A DNA stretch of 64,000 nt from Blastocystis hominis. Lineage: Eukaryota; Sar; Bigyra; Opalinata; Blastocystidae. Each line of letters starts with the position of its first letter. Within the stretch, counting starts at the first letter, position 1. Below the pieces are notes generated by a model. That model made no database searches, was not told where the DNA came from, and saw only the letters and a program-made list of their open reading frames with translations. The stretch spans positions 1,253,153 through 1,317,152 of the forward strand of contig NW_013171815.1 in the NCBI RefSeq assembly GCF_000151665.1, written 5' to 3'. Made by a program: the position numbers and the translations under genes. Below are positions 31,992 through 44,984 of the stretch, piece by piece.

Positions 31992-33754
31992 TTACCTAGG
32001 ATGATAAAACAAATCTTATAGGAATACTTGAAATTGATTTCAGTTGAACTTGTTTAAATGAATGAGGTAAATTAACACTTTTAAGGTTTGGAATATCTAT
32101 TTGCTATTAATATTCTATACCTAGATATCTACTTTTCAGGGTCACTCTACGAGGTAGATGGAAACTCCATCCCCCTGAATTGGTAATAGACATTAGATTG
32201 GGAAGATCTACATTTTACTAGTACTTATCATTTCATTCATACTTCGCATTAACAGCGAACAGGATTCATCACTGCTTCCGCAAAGTGCATATTCCCCAAG
32301 TTGAATGGTTTGTAGTGACGGAAGATCTAGATCAATCATTTCATTCGCTATTTTAGTACTTTTTACCGTTGTAGATATGGACCAACAAAATGCATGATTT
32401 CCTAATGTAATGGAATGCAGATTTGGAAGATCTAATCATTAGAAGTATTTAATATTAATATATGTTAATACCTCGAATCGTGAAAGAACTGCCATAAAAA
32501 TTGTACGATTCTGTTCCAATTATACCAATTTTGATTTCTTGTAGCTTTGGTAAACTATTCAGATCAAAATCGCCTCCAAAATCACTGAAACTATATTCTC
32601 CAATTTCAAGCCATTCCAATGATTCACAATTCATTAAGTGGAATGATTTCGATTCATCATTTCCATAACTGTTTTTCTCCTGAGTGAATGAATTGATTCC
32701 GATTTTCAGTTTTTTTAACTGATTCAATCCATCGATTTTGAATGTTTGCACTGATTCAAAGCAATCATTGCCGATTTCAATGGATTGTAGCAACTTGAAT
32801 TTGCTTAGATCCACTGCATTCAAATCCTTGCAATAATTAGACGAAATTGTCAAATCGGTCACCTGCGTACTTATTTCATTCAGTTTCATAGATCCAGTGA
32901 CATATATTTTACTAGGATCAGAACTTGGCGTATAAATAGGTCTAAAAGTAAATTCAGGCTCAGCTATTGGCTTTGTCGAGCGAGTGTACCATCCATCATA
33001 CAGATCTCTTCCACTCACTTCCACTCCATCTTTCCATACACTTTCTCTCGTAGCAATTCGAGTTTCTTCATCGATCCAGTATCCTCGACCATTTCGAAGA
33101 AACGATTCTTTCGATTCATCATACGCAAATTCACCCACATAAACGGGAATTCGATTGGATACAATCGTATTGTCTCCGTTTCGTTTAAATTCTGTCATAA
33201 TGGTCCCCTCGATTTTACGAATGATCTCCTTCAGTTTATTTTTCTTCCAGATGCCTTCTAGTATCATATCTCCTGATTTCTCGTCAAACTCGATCCCCCA
33301 TCCCTCTCGTTCTCGATATTCATTGAACTCTCCATGGTAGAGCCTATTCCCGCTTTCATAGGAATAGATTTCCAACCTCTCTCCTTGAATATGGTTGACA
33401 ATACGATAGCAGTTACGGTTATCCCATATGTCATCGAATGACTGTACGAACGCAACGCAACCATTTTCGAATTGAGTGAAATCGCCTATCTGAGTTTCAT
33501 TTTCTTCTTCTTCTTGATAGTACATTTTGAGTATTCCATTATGGAATAAGCAAACGTTGCCATCTTTCTTCACGATGTATTCATCTGCGTGATCCCCTTG
33601 AAAACACTGGAAGGAATAGTTTGAACCATCCTTCGTTATTCTTTTTGGTGTTTTATACGTTATATAGCCATCCAATAGATATTCTCCACCCTTAAGCGGT
33701 TGCAGCCTACCTATTTGTGAACATTCATTCGTTATCCTTACTTTCTGAATTCAT
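31992..33754 (-). CDS. MORN-like and leucine-rich-repeat protein, family member 2
   Basis: A 13-nt first exon (ATG 33754, MNSE) is joined by a 31-nt intron (33711-33741) to SRLQPLKGGEYLLDGYITYK. MORN-like turns follow (LYHGEFNEYREREGWGIEFD; VYVGEFAYDESKESFLRNGRGYW), then BspA-like LRRs (FKLLQSIEIGNDCFESVQ; LNQLKKLKIGINSFTQEKNS; CESLEWLEIGEYSFSDFGGD). The transmembrane pair of member 1 is absent here. Short downstream exons start with DLPNLHSITLG- and DLPSLQTIQLG-type sequence, and the last ends LKSISR before TAA at about 31992. The 3' motif complement is at 31877-31884. Downstream exon joins are approximate. Confidence 0.7.
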
Positions 33755-34144
33755 TGCCAATTCAGTTTTTATATTTGTTTTTTGTTATTGTTGTTTATTT
33801 TTCTGTTATGTTTCTCTGTTAATTATTATCACCATGCATTTTCAGCCTTATTAATAATCATTACATAATAGCTGTATGACATGTTGATAATAGATTTTTT
33901 AATATGTTTCTATTAGTCGTAACGTTTGTTGTACATACTTTTTCTTTCCTCATATATCTTTTTATACTTATTACTATTTTTGTATACGTAACCTATTCCT
34001 TGTATCTTTTAATTGGTATGATTTTTGCGGGTCAGTTAATCATCATTCCTGTAACAACGTCATATCGCTAACAAATAGCACAAATATACTTTTTTCTACC
34101 CTATGTCATGAAATATCCTTTTGAAATATAATAAACACTTCTCA
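33755..34144. other. AT-rich upstream region of LRR gene 2
   Basis: About 390 bases, AT-rich, between LRR gene 2 and the 3' motif of the formin gene (complement of TGTTTGTT at 34145-34152). No gene seen. Confidence 0.45.
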
Positions 34145-34178
34145 AACAAACATTCAACATTTCAAGGTATCGAAGCAC

Positions 34179-37100
34179 TTAATTCTTCGACTTCCAACTC
34201 TTTAGACGCTCCCACATCGACTGTCGAATTTCTCCCCGACTCGCCTGCTCTGTAGAAGATCGATGAGACACAGGCTTCACAGTAGGAAGTGGAGGAGCTT
34301 TTCTCGTAGGTGGAGGAGGAGGGGATTGAAGAGAAGGAGGCTGAGAAGTGGGACGAACATCGGACTCAGATTGAGGTTTGGCTTTCGGATTGAGTCGAAT
34401 TGTCTGCCAGTCCTGAGCCACCTTCTTGAGTTTTTCTTCGGCCTGAACGTCGAGATAATGCTTATGGCTCGCTTTTATCGCAGTGATAAAAGAGACAATA
34501 TAGCTGAAGAATTCCGTGGACTTCAGAGAAGCCGGGTTTTCTCCAAATTGCTTACACAGAGAATTATAACAATCAACAGAAGCTTTGTAATAATCCCGAA
34601 GCTTTTGCAAATCTTCGTTTGCCTTGTTGTAAAACGGAGTGATCTGAGACACGAAATAGTCGTGATCATGCAGCGGAGGAACTGCGATCTGCGCTTTCAA
34701 GTTGTTGACGTCCTTCGCTATGGAGCCAATGTTTTTATTGATGTCATCCAAGGATAAATCGGTTCGACGCTCCAAAACGGCCATTTCTGAGATCACCTTC
34801 AGCACTTCTGGCTTTTCCGCCATCATTTCCTTCACAATAAAGCTACCAATCACAAAGACACACTATCGCCTACTCAATCAGCGAAACCGCATTATCGTTT
34901 GATTTGGTTCGCTCTAATTGACACAAGATCTCTAGATGGAATCCACACGCTCCTCCTCTTGTCGACGATCCGTTCAGATAGTTTCCGAGATCCAACACAT
35001 AGCCCAACAAATAGAAAAAGTGCGGATTCTCCAGTACCAAGCGACAGTCACTTTGGAAACTCGTCAAATCCGATCGGATCTTTTCGACTTCTTCTTTGAA
35101 ATTCGACTTAAACAGCAGACAATGCGCTCGCTCATGACAGTTGGGGATTTCTGAGACGGAGTACAAAAAGAGATTCACGAGAGAGAGTTTGTCGAGATCT
35201 CCCTTATATCCTCGAATGGCTACGCATTCCTCTTCCTTGGGAAGGATTTCACACATGACTAATAGGGATTCAGACGATAAAGAGAAATTATCAATGTTCA
35301 ACAGGATCTTTTTTACCTCTTCTCCGCTGTAGCGAAGCTTCCGAACTCCAATTCCGATATTCGTTTCGCGCTTTGCGTCCACGAAGGACGTGTGCTCTTC
35401 CTCGGACTGGGTCGAACTCATTCCACTCAACGACATTGACGGCCCCTGCTTTTTCAGCTCGAAGAGATCTTCGATTTCCGTACTGTTGAACTTTCTAGGC
35501 GAGGGCATTTTCTCCCAGATTGTGTCTTTCAGCCACCGACCCGACACTACCGACCAATAGACTTGGCGAAGCGGAACAGATGGATTGTACTTAGCACGGC
35601 TGGGCGGTACATACGTGTCTTCTGGTTCTGTTGGTGTTTGTGGCTGTGTTTGTGTTTGTGGATGTAGCTGCGACTGCGGCTGCGATTGTGGTTGGGACTG
35701 CGGGTGGGACAGAGGATTTCGCTGCAATTTCTCTTCGAGAGAAGGCTCCTTCTTCTCAGAAACAGGTCGAAGGGCAACCGGAGCCAATTTGGCTGCCAGA
35801 AGCGCTGCTAATGCGGGACGTCCGCCTTCGTTCTCGTTCGATTCCTGCTGGGGCTCTTCTTCGTCCCACTCAGGTTCCTCTTGGTCAATCACCGAAGGAT
35901 CCAGACCCTCATTCTGCATTTTCATCTTCAAATTCTCGATCGGCATGTGCATCTTCTTCAGTTTAAAGTACTTTTTGTACACAGAATCGATCGGACATTT
36001 CTTGGCCTTTGGTCCCTCGTTTGAAGAAGCCTCTGGCTTGATCGGAGAGTCCTCGCTCTGTGGTTGCTGCTGCGCAGGAGCAGAGTGTTGTTGTTGCTCA
36101 GGAGCAGGCTGCGGTTTGGCAGGAGGCGATGAAAGTGGTTTAATAGGAGGCGATGAAAGTGGCTTCGCAGAAGGCGATGAAAGTGGTCTGGGAGGAGGGG
36201 TTTTCAGCTTGCTTGGTGGTGGTGGTGGTGGAGGAGGAGGAGGAGGAGGAGGAGGAGGAAGCGAAGACTTGGCTGTTGAACTAGAAGACGAAGAAGAAGA
36301 AGCTGCTGCCTGAGGTCGCGAAGAAGGAGGAGATGGAGGCACTTTGCTTGGAGTCGAATTCCGCAGTTGGGAGTTGAGTGATTCCATCTGCTTCGCCTAC
36401 GACAATCAATCTCTTTTTGCTCACTCTTACCATCGTACGAATCTTTTCTTCCATCTCCTTCTTCTCCTTCTGCGCAACTTTGCTCTGCTCGATGAGCTCT
36501 TGCTCATGACAACGACTTTTGTTATAAGTAAACTGAAGCTCATCATAACTCGACTTCATTTCTGCGATTTGCTTCGTTAAACTCTCTACCTTCTCCTCCA
36601 GCGATTTCTCGTTCTTCTTCTTCTTCAGCATCTACCACTCACCCTCCTTCTCCAAGCCCACAGTCAACCCCAAGTTCCGCTCATTCCACTGCGCAGAAAC
36701 CAAGACCAAATTCTCCGAAAACTCGATGAGAGATTGCCAGAGATCATGTCCCAGCGTTCCCTCCGCAGGCAATTCAAGCAGATTCCGCAGCAGCTGAAGG
36801 TAAAGCGACTGCGTCGTTTCGTCTGTACAGTGGCTTCCCACAATCTCTATCTCTGAGGTTGATTCGAAGCAGAGTACGAGCGATGGGAGAAGCGTCTTCG
36901 ATCGAAACCATCTCCAAATCTTCTTCCGTGATCGTTACATCCATGACATCGCGCGTGATCTCGAGGATCTTTTGCAGTTCTGTATTCGAACTCAGCGCCT
37001 TGTCAGACTCCAAAGAGTGACAAATGGAAAGGAAATTCAGATTGTGATACTCGGAAATCAACTAAAGAGAATCGACAAACAGAGAGCGAAGCATACAGCC

Positions 37101-38030
37101 ACTTTCTTCGAGAGGGTTTTCGCAGAATACACCAACACGGCCAAAAACTTCAGGATCGTCATTTTCAAATCGACTTCTGCAGAACTCGATAGAATAGACA
37201 TCAAAATCGATAAGGTCGATTCGTTGAACGGGGACGAATAGCTCGTCTCTTCTCCACAGAAATACTGTGCCACAATATCTGCACTTCCTTCCACATCTTC
37301 ACACTTCTGCGATATCATGGCCACTGTTTCGCGAATCAACGAGAGATCTTTGCAGTGAAGCACATCACACAAAGTCCGGAAAAAGAGAGACGAAGAAACA
37401 ATCGCAGAGGCAGCTTCGTCGATTCCTGTTATCTCGTTCAAAACGTTCAAATAACTAGATATAATCGACTTGATTTGTGGAGATAGATGTTGTGATAACA
37501 CTTTGGATAAACACTACGAATGGAGAATAAATCTAGTAGCAACACAACAGAGAAACGAAATGCCGTCTAACTGGACGAATAACGTCGATGCAACGGGATA
37601 ATCAAGCACCATTTTAGGATACGAAAGGATTGATTCGCTGGATGGATCTGCGTTCAGCGTTTCAAACATTTTGTGAACAATGATCTCTCCTTCGGCCACC
37701 ATGGAGTTGCAATTGGCTACAAACTTCTTCTTCTTTTCAAGGGTAAACTCGGAAACATCGTCGACAAGATCTTCCACCTGGATGTTGTTTATCATCATGT
37801 AGTAGTCAACACTATGATATCAGACACAGGGGAAGGAGTACAGCATATCAATCGTGTCTAGATCCGTTTGCTTGCAATCATCAGCCGGAAGGTAGGATAG
37901 ACATTGTTGGATCTATTTCACATAATCGAATCACAACTACTTTCTCCACAAGGGCTTGATTCTCCTCTTGTTCGGAATTATTACATACAACAGACAGAGT
38001 TCTGTGAAACAACTGAATATCAAAGGACAT
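34179..38030 (-). CDS. Diaphanous-type formin (GBD/FH3-FH1-FH2)
   Basis: Formins nucleate and elongate linear actin filaments. ATG 38030 starts MSFDIQLFHRTLSVVCNN. Helical exons of an FH3-like armadillo region follow (EITGIDEAASAIVSSSLFFR; LQKILEITRDVMDVTITEED; SICHSLESDKALSSNTE), then a coiled coil (EKVESLTKQIAEMKSSYDEL). The FH1 region contains an uninterrupted proline run near 36225-36255. The FH2 core reads VYWSVVSGRWLKDTIWEKMP, ENPHFFYLLGYVLDLGNYLN and further helices in the last exon. The C terminus has another proline stretch and ends WERLKSWKSKN, basic like an autoregulatory tail. At least eight exons separated by small introns are implied; intron positions between 36630 and 37520 are approximate. 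Confidence 0.87.
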
Positions 38031-38388
38031 TTTGTTCGTGGAAAATGCAGAAGGAAACGTGCAACGCTCAACTGCGCGCAAATTGACAACACTATGCGTG
38101 ATACAGTGTGTTCATTCAAACGATGGAAGGTTCATATCACGATGGAACGAAAATGCCAAGACAAATCTTTCTAAAGATATTTCGCTTTCAATATAGTTAA
38201 GCTACGTGAGTGACGCTATTCCCAAATGTCACACCTCTCCCAGACAGCGAGTCGAACTATCAGCGACCAAAGCACGGTATAATGTCATAGCGCTCAGCGA
38301 CAGGACAAAAGACAATTAAAACCAATAATGGAGAGCTACCTCTTTCCCTTTTGGAAAATCTATCAACGTGTATGACTTTTGGAATTCC
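38031..38388. other. Spacer between formin start and tafazzin 3' end
   Basis: About 360 bases that presumably hold the formin promoter. No gene or RNA element could be supported. Confidence 0.4.
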
Positions 38389-38399
38389 AACAAACATGA

Positions 38400-39593
38400 C
38401 TATTTCATCTGATCCTTCTCTCTGATCTCTTTCAAGGAATACTCCAGGGACTCCAAGGAAGCTTCCACTCGGTCCGTTAGCTCTTTGTATATAACGTACA
38501 TCATCCGGTCTCGTTCTTCTTGAGTCTTACATTCAGCTAGCATTTGTTCACTGCGATCCATAATATCCGATACATCAATCGGCTCTCCAAACTACGTCAA
38601 ACCACAAGTTCAAACGCTACCTTGCAATACACATCCACATTTTTCCCCGGAATGATGCTAATCACACTCAAATCTTCCGCTTCTGGAAGTACTTTTTCCA
38701 TATTCAAATGGTAGAACGGCAAAATGATCAGTTTTCCATTGTTTACACCATTAGCAAACGTGTTCGTCTTTTCCCCTTCTCGCTTTGCAGTCTCGTAAAT
38801 TACGCGCCCCACTCCCCATTTCATGGGTCCAAGACTTCGTCCTGGAGGCCCGGTGCGACCGCTGGCTCGAATTCGGCAGCCTTCGCTATTCCAGCACGAT
38901 TTCAATTGATCCTAAACACTCAGATTGAACAACCACTCACTCCTACTTGATAAGTACGGCCCTCTGGGAAGATGTGGCACCATTCCCCGTTCCGCAGACG
39001 AGCGATGAAATTGGTGACGGCCGTTTGGTACACGCCACCGCCTCGCCAGACTGGCATGATCTTTACAGTTGCTACGATCATAGCTTTCAGGGTGGTTTCC
39101 GAGGTCTGGTCCTCGCGAGCCAAGTTCCAAAACCCACAGTTGTGGGGATTCAACATATCACGAAAGGAGACGACAGGAGAGGGGAGACTCGCACTGTCGA
39201 TCGTCGACACATGATTTGACACAGTAAGCAAACCGACGCCATCAGGCCTTTCTAAAACAGTTCTTAAATTCTCGACGCCATAATAGTGGGTCGAATTGCG
39301 ACGGGTGAGTAAATAGGTCATCACCTCTTTCACTGCAAAAATGTTTATAAAACGGACCTACGAGGAACTAGTAGAAATCACACCCTACACACTTCAAAGG
39401 AAAGCTCTCCTCGGTACAGGGCTTTATTCGAGGATCCACCACATTCTGGTACTCCTGTGGGCGATTTTCGTGGGTAAAATCACGGTTCTTATATCTGCAA
39501 TCTTAAACATGGTTTAGGAGGAAACCCGTAATAACCTTCCAGCGCAAGAAACCCACCCAAGCCTGTAGCCACAAGTTTCCCCACTCGATTCAT
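38400..39593 (-). CDS. TAZ: Tafazzin-like cardiolipin-remodelling acyltransferase
   Basis: Tafazzin is a coenzyme-A-independent phospholipid-lysophospholipid transacylase of mitochondrial membranes. ATG 39593 (MNRVGKLVATGLGGFLALEG) and four introns (31, 31, 35 and 29 nt) give exactly 356 codons (355 aa). Key segments: LLTVSNHVSTIDSASLPS (NHx4D), VKIMPVWRGGGVYQTAVTNF, GEWCHIFPEGRTYQ, GPMKWGVGRVIYETA and LPFYHLNMEKVLPE. All are characteristic of tafazzin rather than AGPAT. The stop TAG has its A 5 nt upstream of TGTTTGTT (38389-38396), so poly(A) addition would also give UAA. Likely located in the mitochondrion-related organelle. Confidence 0.9.
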
Positions 39594-39661
39594 GCGATAG
39601 GGAATCAGAAAAAATGGTTTGAGAAAACCGGGACGCACTAGTTCGTACGGAAACAAACAGA

Positions 39662-42385
39662 TTAAAGATGCATACAGTTCACATACTCGTCGAAGTACAA
39701 ATAGAACTCCTTCGCTTTCGCTGTGAATTTCTGCAATAGTTCACCCGATGCCCCCAATCGCTTCAGTGCAGCGTAGCACTCTCCATACTTCTCCAGCGAG
39801 CTTCTTCCCGCCTTCTCCAGCATTTCCTCCACTTCTTCCGCTCCCTTCAACTCCGCCAGGTACATGATCGTGCTCACATCGCTCCAGTCCGCCTTCTCCA
39901 TGTCTTCTCCTTCTCCCTCTTCGCTCACCTCCTCGCACGCCATATTGCAATGCTTCATCCGCTTCGCCGCAGCACGAGCAGCCAATGGAGCGAGTCCCTG
40001 CAGAATCTTCAGCGCCTGCGCTGCGATTTCCCCGTTTTTCGCGGCAATTCCGAACTGAATCACCGCCTGCATGCACTCCGCGCAGCCTTTCCCGACCTCC
40101 AGCAGCCGCTTCGCGACCGGGAGCGCGGCTTCCAGCGGGTCCTTGACAGCAGCCAGCTAGACATGAAGCGAAAAGGCCTCGCGAACCTCGAAGCCATCGA
40201 CGTCGGTATCCTTGGCGTTGGCTTCCGCCTTTCCCTTCTGCGGAACGACGACGGAGGGGAACTGCTTCAGATAGGCCTGCTTGTTGATGGGTCTAGAATG
40301 GAGAGGAGAGAAAAGACGGACTGTTTCGCGAGTTGGATGGCGCAGCGAAGATAGCCGGCGGCCGCGATGCGGTAGTAGGGATGATCGTAGATGGAGTCGA
40401 CGTAGCGAAGGAAGCGGAAATAGGACTGGAGCGTGACCTTGCGAAGCACGTAGGGATGGAAGTCGAATTGGTCCAACACGAACGTATCGAAGTGAGACAC
40501 GACGTTGTGGTACATTTTGTTCGCGTGCACCACGTCGCCCGCTCGCTCGTGGCTCAATCCGCATTCGATTTCGAACCAGCACGCCTGCATCTCGCGAAGA
40601 TCCACGCGCGGCATGATGTTGCGCTTCGTCCAGTAGCCCGCTAAGCGATCCGCCTCCTCAATGTTCCCAGCACGCAGCAAGTATTTCACGTGTTTCGAGT
40701 TCATGAAGCGGTCGCCCCGATCCAGCGAGGACGCGAAACCGATCGCTTCCGCCGCTTCTTTCAAAGCGCCCGCGTGCTTCAGCACCTTCCCCTTGAGGAT
40801 GTAGAGATCGTAGCACGTGGGAGTGTGTTCCAACGCCTTCTCGATGTAGCTCAACGCAGCCTCGGTGTGATGCTCGAAGTCCTCCAACTCGGCGAGCAGA
40901 TACAACAACCAAAGCTTCGCCTGGGGCTCTTCTTCTTTTTCTTCGCTGTTGCTGCTATTGCTATTGCTGTTGCTATTGCTATTGCTATTGCTGTTGCTAT
41001 TGCAGGTGTTCTGAGTCGCAGAGTCATCGAAATGGCCGGTCTGCTCGAGCTTGGCCAATTGCTGGGTGCACAGCTCGCGGAAAATCGAAAGCTACGCTGG
41101 AATCATTGCTCCGAATGTACCTTTCTCGGACTCTTCACGAACAAGGGACGCAGGCTTCGGAAGAAGGACGGGACTCCCTTTCTAGGCCTCAATTCTCCAT
41201 GCAGATTCCAACCTCGACGCCTCAATGATCATCTCCTTGCACAACGGAACGAACTCCGACTCATCGCGCAGATGCAGCTGCACGTGGCGAACCACCAGAC
41301 AGCTCGGGAGTTTCTCGTAGAGAGCGTCGTAAAAGGCGCGAAGACGCTGAGTCTGCTCCGGCGAAAGAGCGAGCGAGGTGCTGGGAAGCTGCAGCCGCGT
41401 CAAGCGATCGAACGACGAGAAGTCTCGCAGCTCGCAGCACTCCAGTCCCCGCAGATACAGATAGTTCATCCGGTTGTCTGGGTGTGAGAACACTAAGAGA
41501 AAACGGGTACGCTCGAAGAGATCGGACCAGATCTTCCGGCTTTCCTCGATTCCGTCGCGCGACACACCGTCCACTTCGAACGTTCCGGCTTTGCCGAGCA
41601 GAGTCGCCAGTTTCTCCTTGGCCTGCAGCTCGTTCAGCACGTCCGACATACCCTTTTCGAGCGTCGTGATGGCTTTGACACTCTCGTTTTGGCGGAGATA
41701 GCAGTCGACTTCGAGGAAGAGAAGCTCCTGACGCGTGTAGGAAGCGCCCTCCTTGAGACTGCCTCGATACGCATCGATCGCCTCCAGGCATTTGGCGTAG
41801 TTCTCTTCGAGGAAGTAGCCGACGATCAAACCAATCCAAAAATTCTCGCGACCAGAGAGTTTGTTCACCAACTTTTGATAGCACTCCCGATAGATAGCAA
41901 AATTGCGTGTCTGAGCAGACAATGCTGCCAGATCTAAGAACAGCTGGAGATTGGACGAATCTCGCTTTGTAGCAAAGTAAAATGCCTTTCTGGCTTCCTC
42001 ATAGTTTCTATTTGGCAGAAAAGAAACCTCCCGTACTTGCAATGACGATAAAATAAACCCAAAATTTGCCAGCAGATCCCGTTACGCATATCGAGGCGTA
42101 GAGAGTTTCGAATCTCGGTTTCTGCGACCTTCTCATCGTCTTTGTTCATCAGATAGAGGAGGAGGTGTTTCATGCAGAGAGTTTCTTGTTCTTTAGAAAT
42201 TGCCGCTTTTCCTACTTGCATTCTTGGGGTACTCGCTCAAGATCGTGTTTGCAATTTTCAACCCCTTTTTATATTCCTTTTCCTCGTACGATTTCTAATC
42301 GTTACTAAACCCTCAAACTGTTCACAATGAGAGTGCTAAACTGATTCTCTTTCGCCTTCGAAAGCGTCTGATCGTCTGAGCTCAT
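39662..42385 (-). CDS. NAA15: N-alpha-acetyltransferase 15, NatA auxiliary subunit
   Basis: NAA15 anchors NAA10 on the ribosome for N-terminal acetylation. ATG 42385 starts MSSDDQTLSKAKENQFSTLI; 31-nt introns then join KSYEEKEYKKGLKIANTILS and ETLCMKHLLLYLMN, the first TPR units. Large exons carry further TPRs (YIEKALEHTPTCYDLYILKG, HAGALKEAAEAIGFASSLDR, VKYLLRAGNIEEAD) and the hallmark DQFDFHPYVLRKVTLQSY. An Asn/Ser repeat (NSNSNSN..., about 40945-41010) interrupts the middle. The TAA stop has its T 5 nt upstream of TGTTTGTT (39652-39659). A few internal introns (about 41060-41170 and 40150-40270) are not exactly placed. Confidence 0.9.
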
Positions 42386-42436
42386 TATTCAACCTTTTGT
42401 TGAACAAACAAATAACCCAAAACCAAACTGTCGACT

Positions 42437-44777
42437 CTACTTGCTATTGCCCTTCGCCTTCTTCACCATCTCCTCCACAATTCCCTTAGGGACCTGACTC
42501 ATCGTCTTGAACTCCATCGTGAACTCTCCCTGACCCTGCGTGTTGGATCTCAGCTCGGTACTGTATCCGAACATGCTCGACAGCGGAACCTCCGCCTCCA
42601 CCGACACAAAGCCGCGGTCGTCGCTGTTCGTGGCGAGAATGGCTCCCTTACGACGATTGATGCCTCCGATAATCGCGCCCTGGAACTCCTGCGGAATGTC
42701 GATCTCCACCGACATCAGCGGCTCTACAATAAAAAACGACTACAGCGCAGTACCCAGCAGAAGAGGGTTGGCTTTCATCATCGACTCCAGCACGGCCATC
42801 TTCGCAGCGGTGCGGAAGGCGATTTCGTTCGAATCCACGGAGTGGCTCTGACCATCTCTACATGTCACTGCGCTTTTTCTCCCTCCTCCTACAAAAGCAC
42901 AAAACGAATTCCGGTGACCGGATATCCCAGCAGGCGACCCTTCTCGATGGCCTCATAGAATCCCTTCTCGATGGCCGGCAAAAACTCGGGCGGGATGTTG
43001 TTGCCCACCATGTTGTTCACGAACTCGTGCTTCACAGGACCCTCATAATCCATCGGCTCGATGTACCCAATCACACGACCGAACTGACCCGAACCTCCGG
43101 ACTGTTTCTTGTGCAGGTAGTTGAACTCGCACTTCTTGCTGATCGTCTCGCGGTAGTTGACGCGCGGATAGCCAACGTCCACAGCGCAGTTGTACTCGCG
43201 CTTCATTCGCTCGATGTAGATCTGGAGATGCAGCTCGCCCATTCCCTTGATGATCGTCTCCTTGCTCTCCTTGTCGTAATCCACTTGGAACGTCGGGTCC
43301 TCCTTCGTGAAGCGCTGCAGCGCCTTCGAGAAGTTCACTTCCCCGTCGTGGTTGTGCGGCTTCACAGCGAGCGAAATCACCGTATCCGGCACGAACATCG
43401 AAGACATCGCGTAGTGCACTTTGTTGTTCGTAAATGTATCGCCACTCGCGCAGTCGATTCCGAAGATCGCGGCAATCTCGCCAGCGCCCACCTCCTGGAT
43501 GTCCTCCATCGAGTTCGCGTGCATTCGGACCAAACGCGACACCTTCACCGGGCGGCGAGTGCGCATGTTCGTGATCATGTCTCCGCGCGCGAGCTTTCCC
43601 TGGTACATTCGCAAGTATCTTTCGATCACCCAGCCTCCAATCGCCTACGTCAACTGGCCGTATTTGTTCTCCTCCAGCTTGAACGCCAGTGCCACCATGT
43701 TGTCGTTCACCTTGTTCGACAGCGTGACCTTCTTCTCGTTCTGATCCAGATCCAGCGCGGTGTTCTCCACTTCGTTCGGAGCCGGCAGGTAATCGTTCAC
43801 GCCGTCCAGCAGCAGCTGAACTCCCTTGTTCTTGAACGCCGATCCCATGAACACGGGGACAAACGTGCGAGCCAGCGTGCAGCGACGAATGCACGCCACC
43901 AACTGCTCCTGCGTGGGCTTCTGCTCCATCAGGAACATCTCGCCCATTTCCTCATCCACCTCCGACAAACGCTCGATCAGCGTGTTCTTCGCCTGGGCTG
44001 CTTGCTCCTTCAACTCCGCAGGAATCTCGCTGATCTCTATGTCGTCTCCGTTCGGTCCGTTGAAAACAACGGCGCGGTCCCGCACCAAATCCACCACACC
44101 CCGATGCTTGTCTTCCAGGCCGATCGGAATCACCACGGCAGAGGCATTCAGATGAAGCTTGTCGCGGAGCTGGCCGATCACACGGGTCGGATTCGCACCC
44201 TGCCGGTCCAGCTTGTTGATAAACGCCAGACGGGGAATGTTGTAGCGCTTCATTTGACGATCCACAGTGATCGACTGAGACTGCACACCACCTACTCCGC
44301 ACAGCACTAAAATAGCGCCGTCCAGGACACGCAGGGCACGCTCTACTTCCACCGTGAAGTCCACATGTCCAGGAGTATCGATGATGTTGAGCTCGTAGTC
44401 TTTCCAGACACAGTGCGTTGCCGCAGACTGGATTGTGATTCCCTTCTCACGTTCCAGGTCCATAGAGTCCATAGTTGCTCCCACTCCGTCCTTTCCTTTC
44501 ACCTATTCGGAATAGACATTTCGTTGCCAACTACCTCATGGATCGCACGAATTTTCTTTGTGTAATAAAGAATACGCTCAGTGAGAGTGGTTTTACCAGA
44601 ATCGATGTGAGCAGAGATTCCGAAATTTCGGATTCGTGCAATTCTGTCGTCGTCAGAAACAGGCGCGGCAAAACAACGGCTGAATGCAGAAGTTGCAGCA
44701 ACGGCCTTAGCAGCCATCAACCCCGAAATTGCATGACGAAAGTAGCAACTAGATCCACGAGCAAGACCAGAGAGCAT
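42437..44777 (-). CDS. GFM1: Organellar translation elongation factor G1
   Basis: GTPase that translocates tRNAs on mitochondrial-type ribosomes. ATG 44777 gives a presequence ([18 protein letters not shown]...) and then the G domain: [16 protein letters not shown] (G1), DTPGHVDF (G3) and [10 protein letters not shown] (G4). Four introns (32, 30, 35 and 30 nt) leave exactly 738 codons (737 aa; human GFM1 751). Later domains show [35 protein letters not shown] and [20 protein letters not shown]. The presequence and GFM1-type [19 protein letters not shown] place it in the mitochondrion-related organelle. Its 3' motif (42403-42410) lies only 18 nt above the NAA15 start. Confidence 0.94.
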
Positions 44778-44984
44778 ATTATCCGATCTGGAAAACAAGA
44801 AAGTGATTTCTGAAGTGTTGCCTTCTGAGAAATGTAGATGCAAGTAGACTTCTACGTAATCGTTCTATGCATTTTCACATTCTTCTATGGAATGGAGGGA
44901 ACGGTTATTCCCCAAACAATCGTCCCAGTGTTAAAAGAAACAAGTGTTCAAATATGTATATATATTAATTAATTTATTACAAAA

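Noticed and set aside
35585-36313. Gly/Cys-rich + frame
   Set aside because: Complement of the proline-rich FH1 region of the formin.
40690-41487. 265-codon + frame over NAA15
   Set aside because: Shadow of the TPR gene; contains runs complementary to the Asn/Ser repeat.
42862-44310. 482-codon + frame across the EF-G1 gene
   Set aside because: Ignores the introns and is His/Arg/Val-rich shadow sequence; EF-G1 on the other strand is certain.
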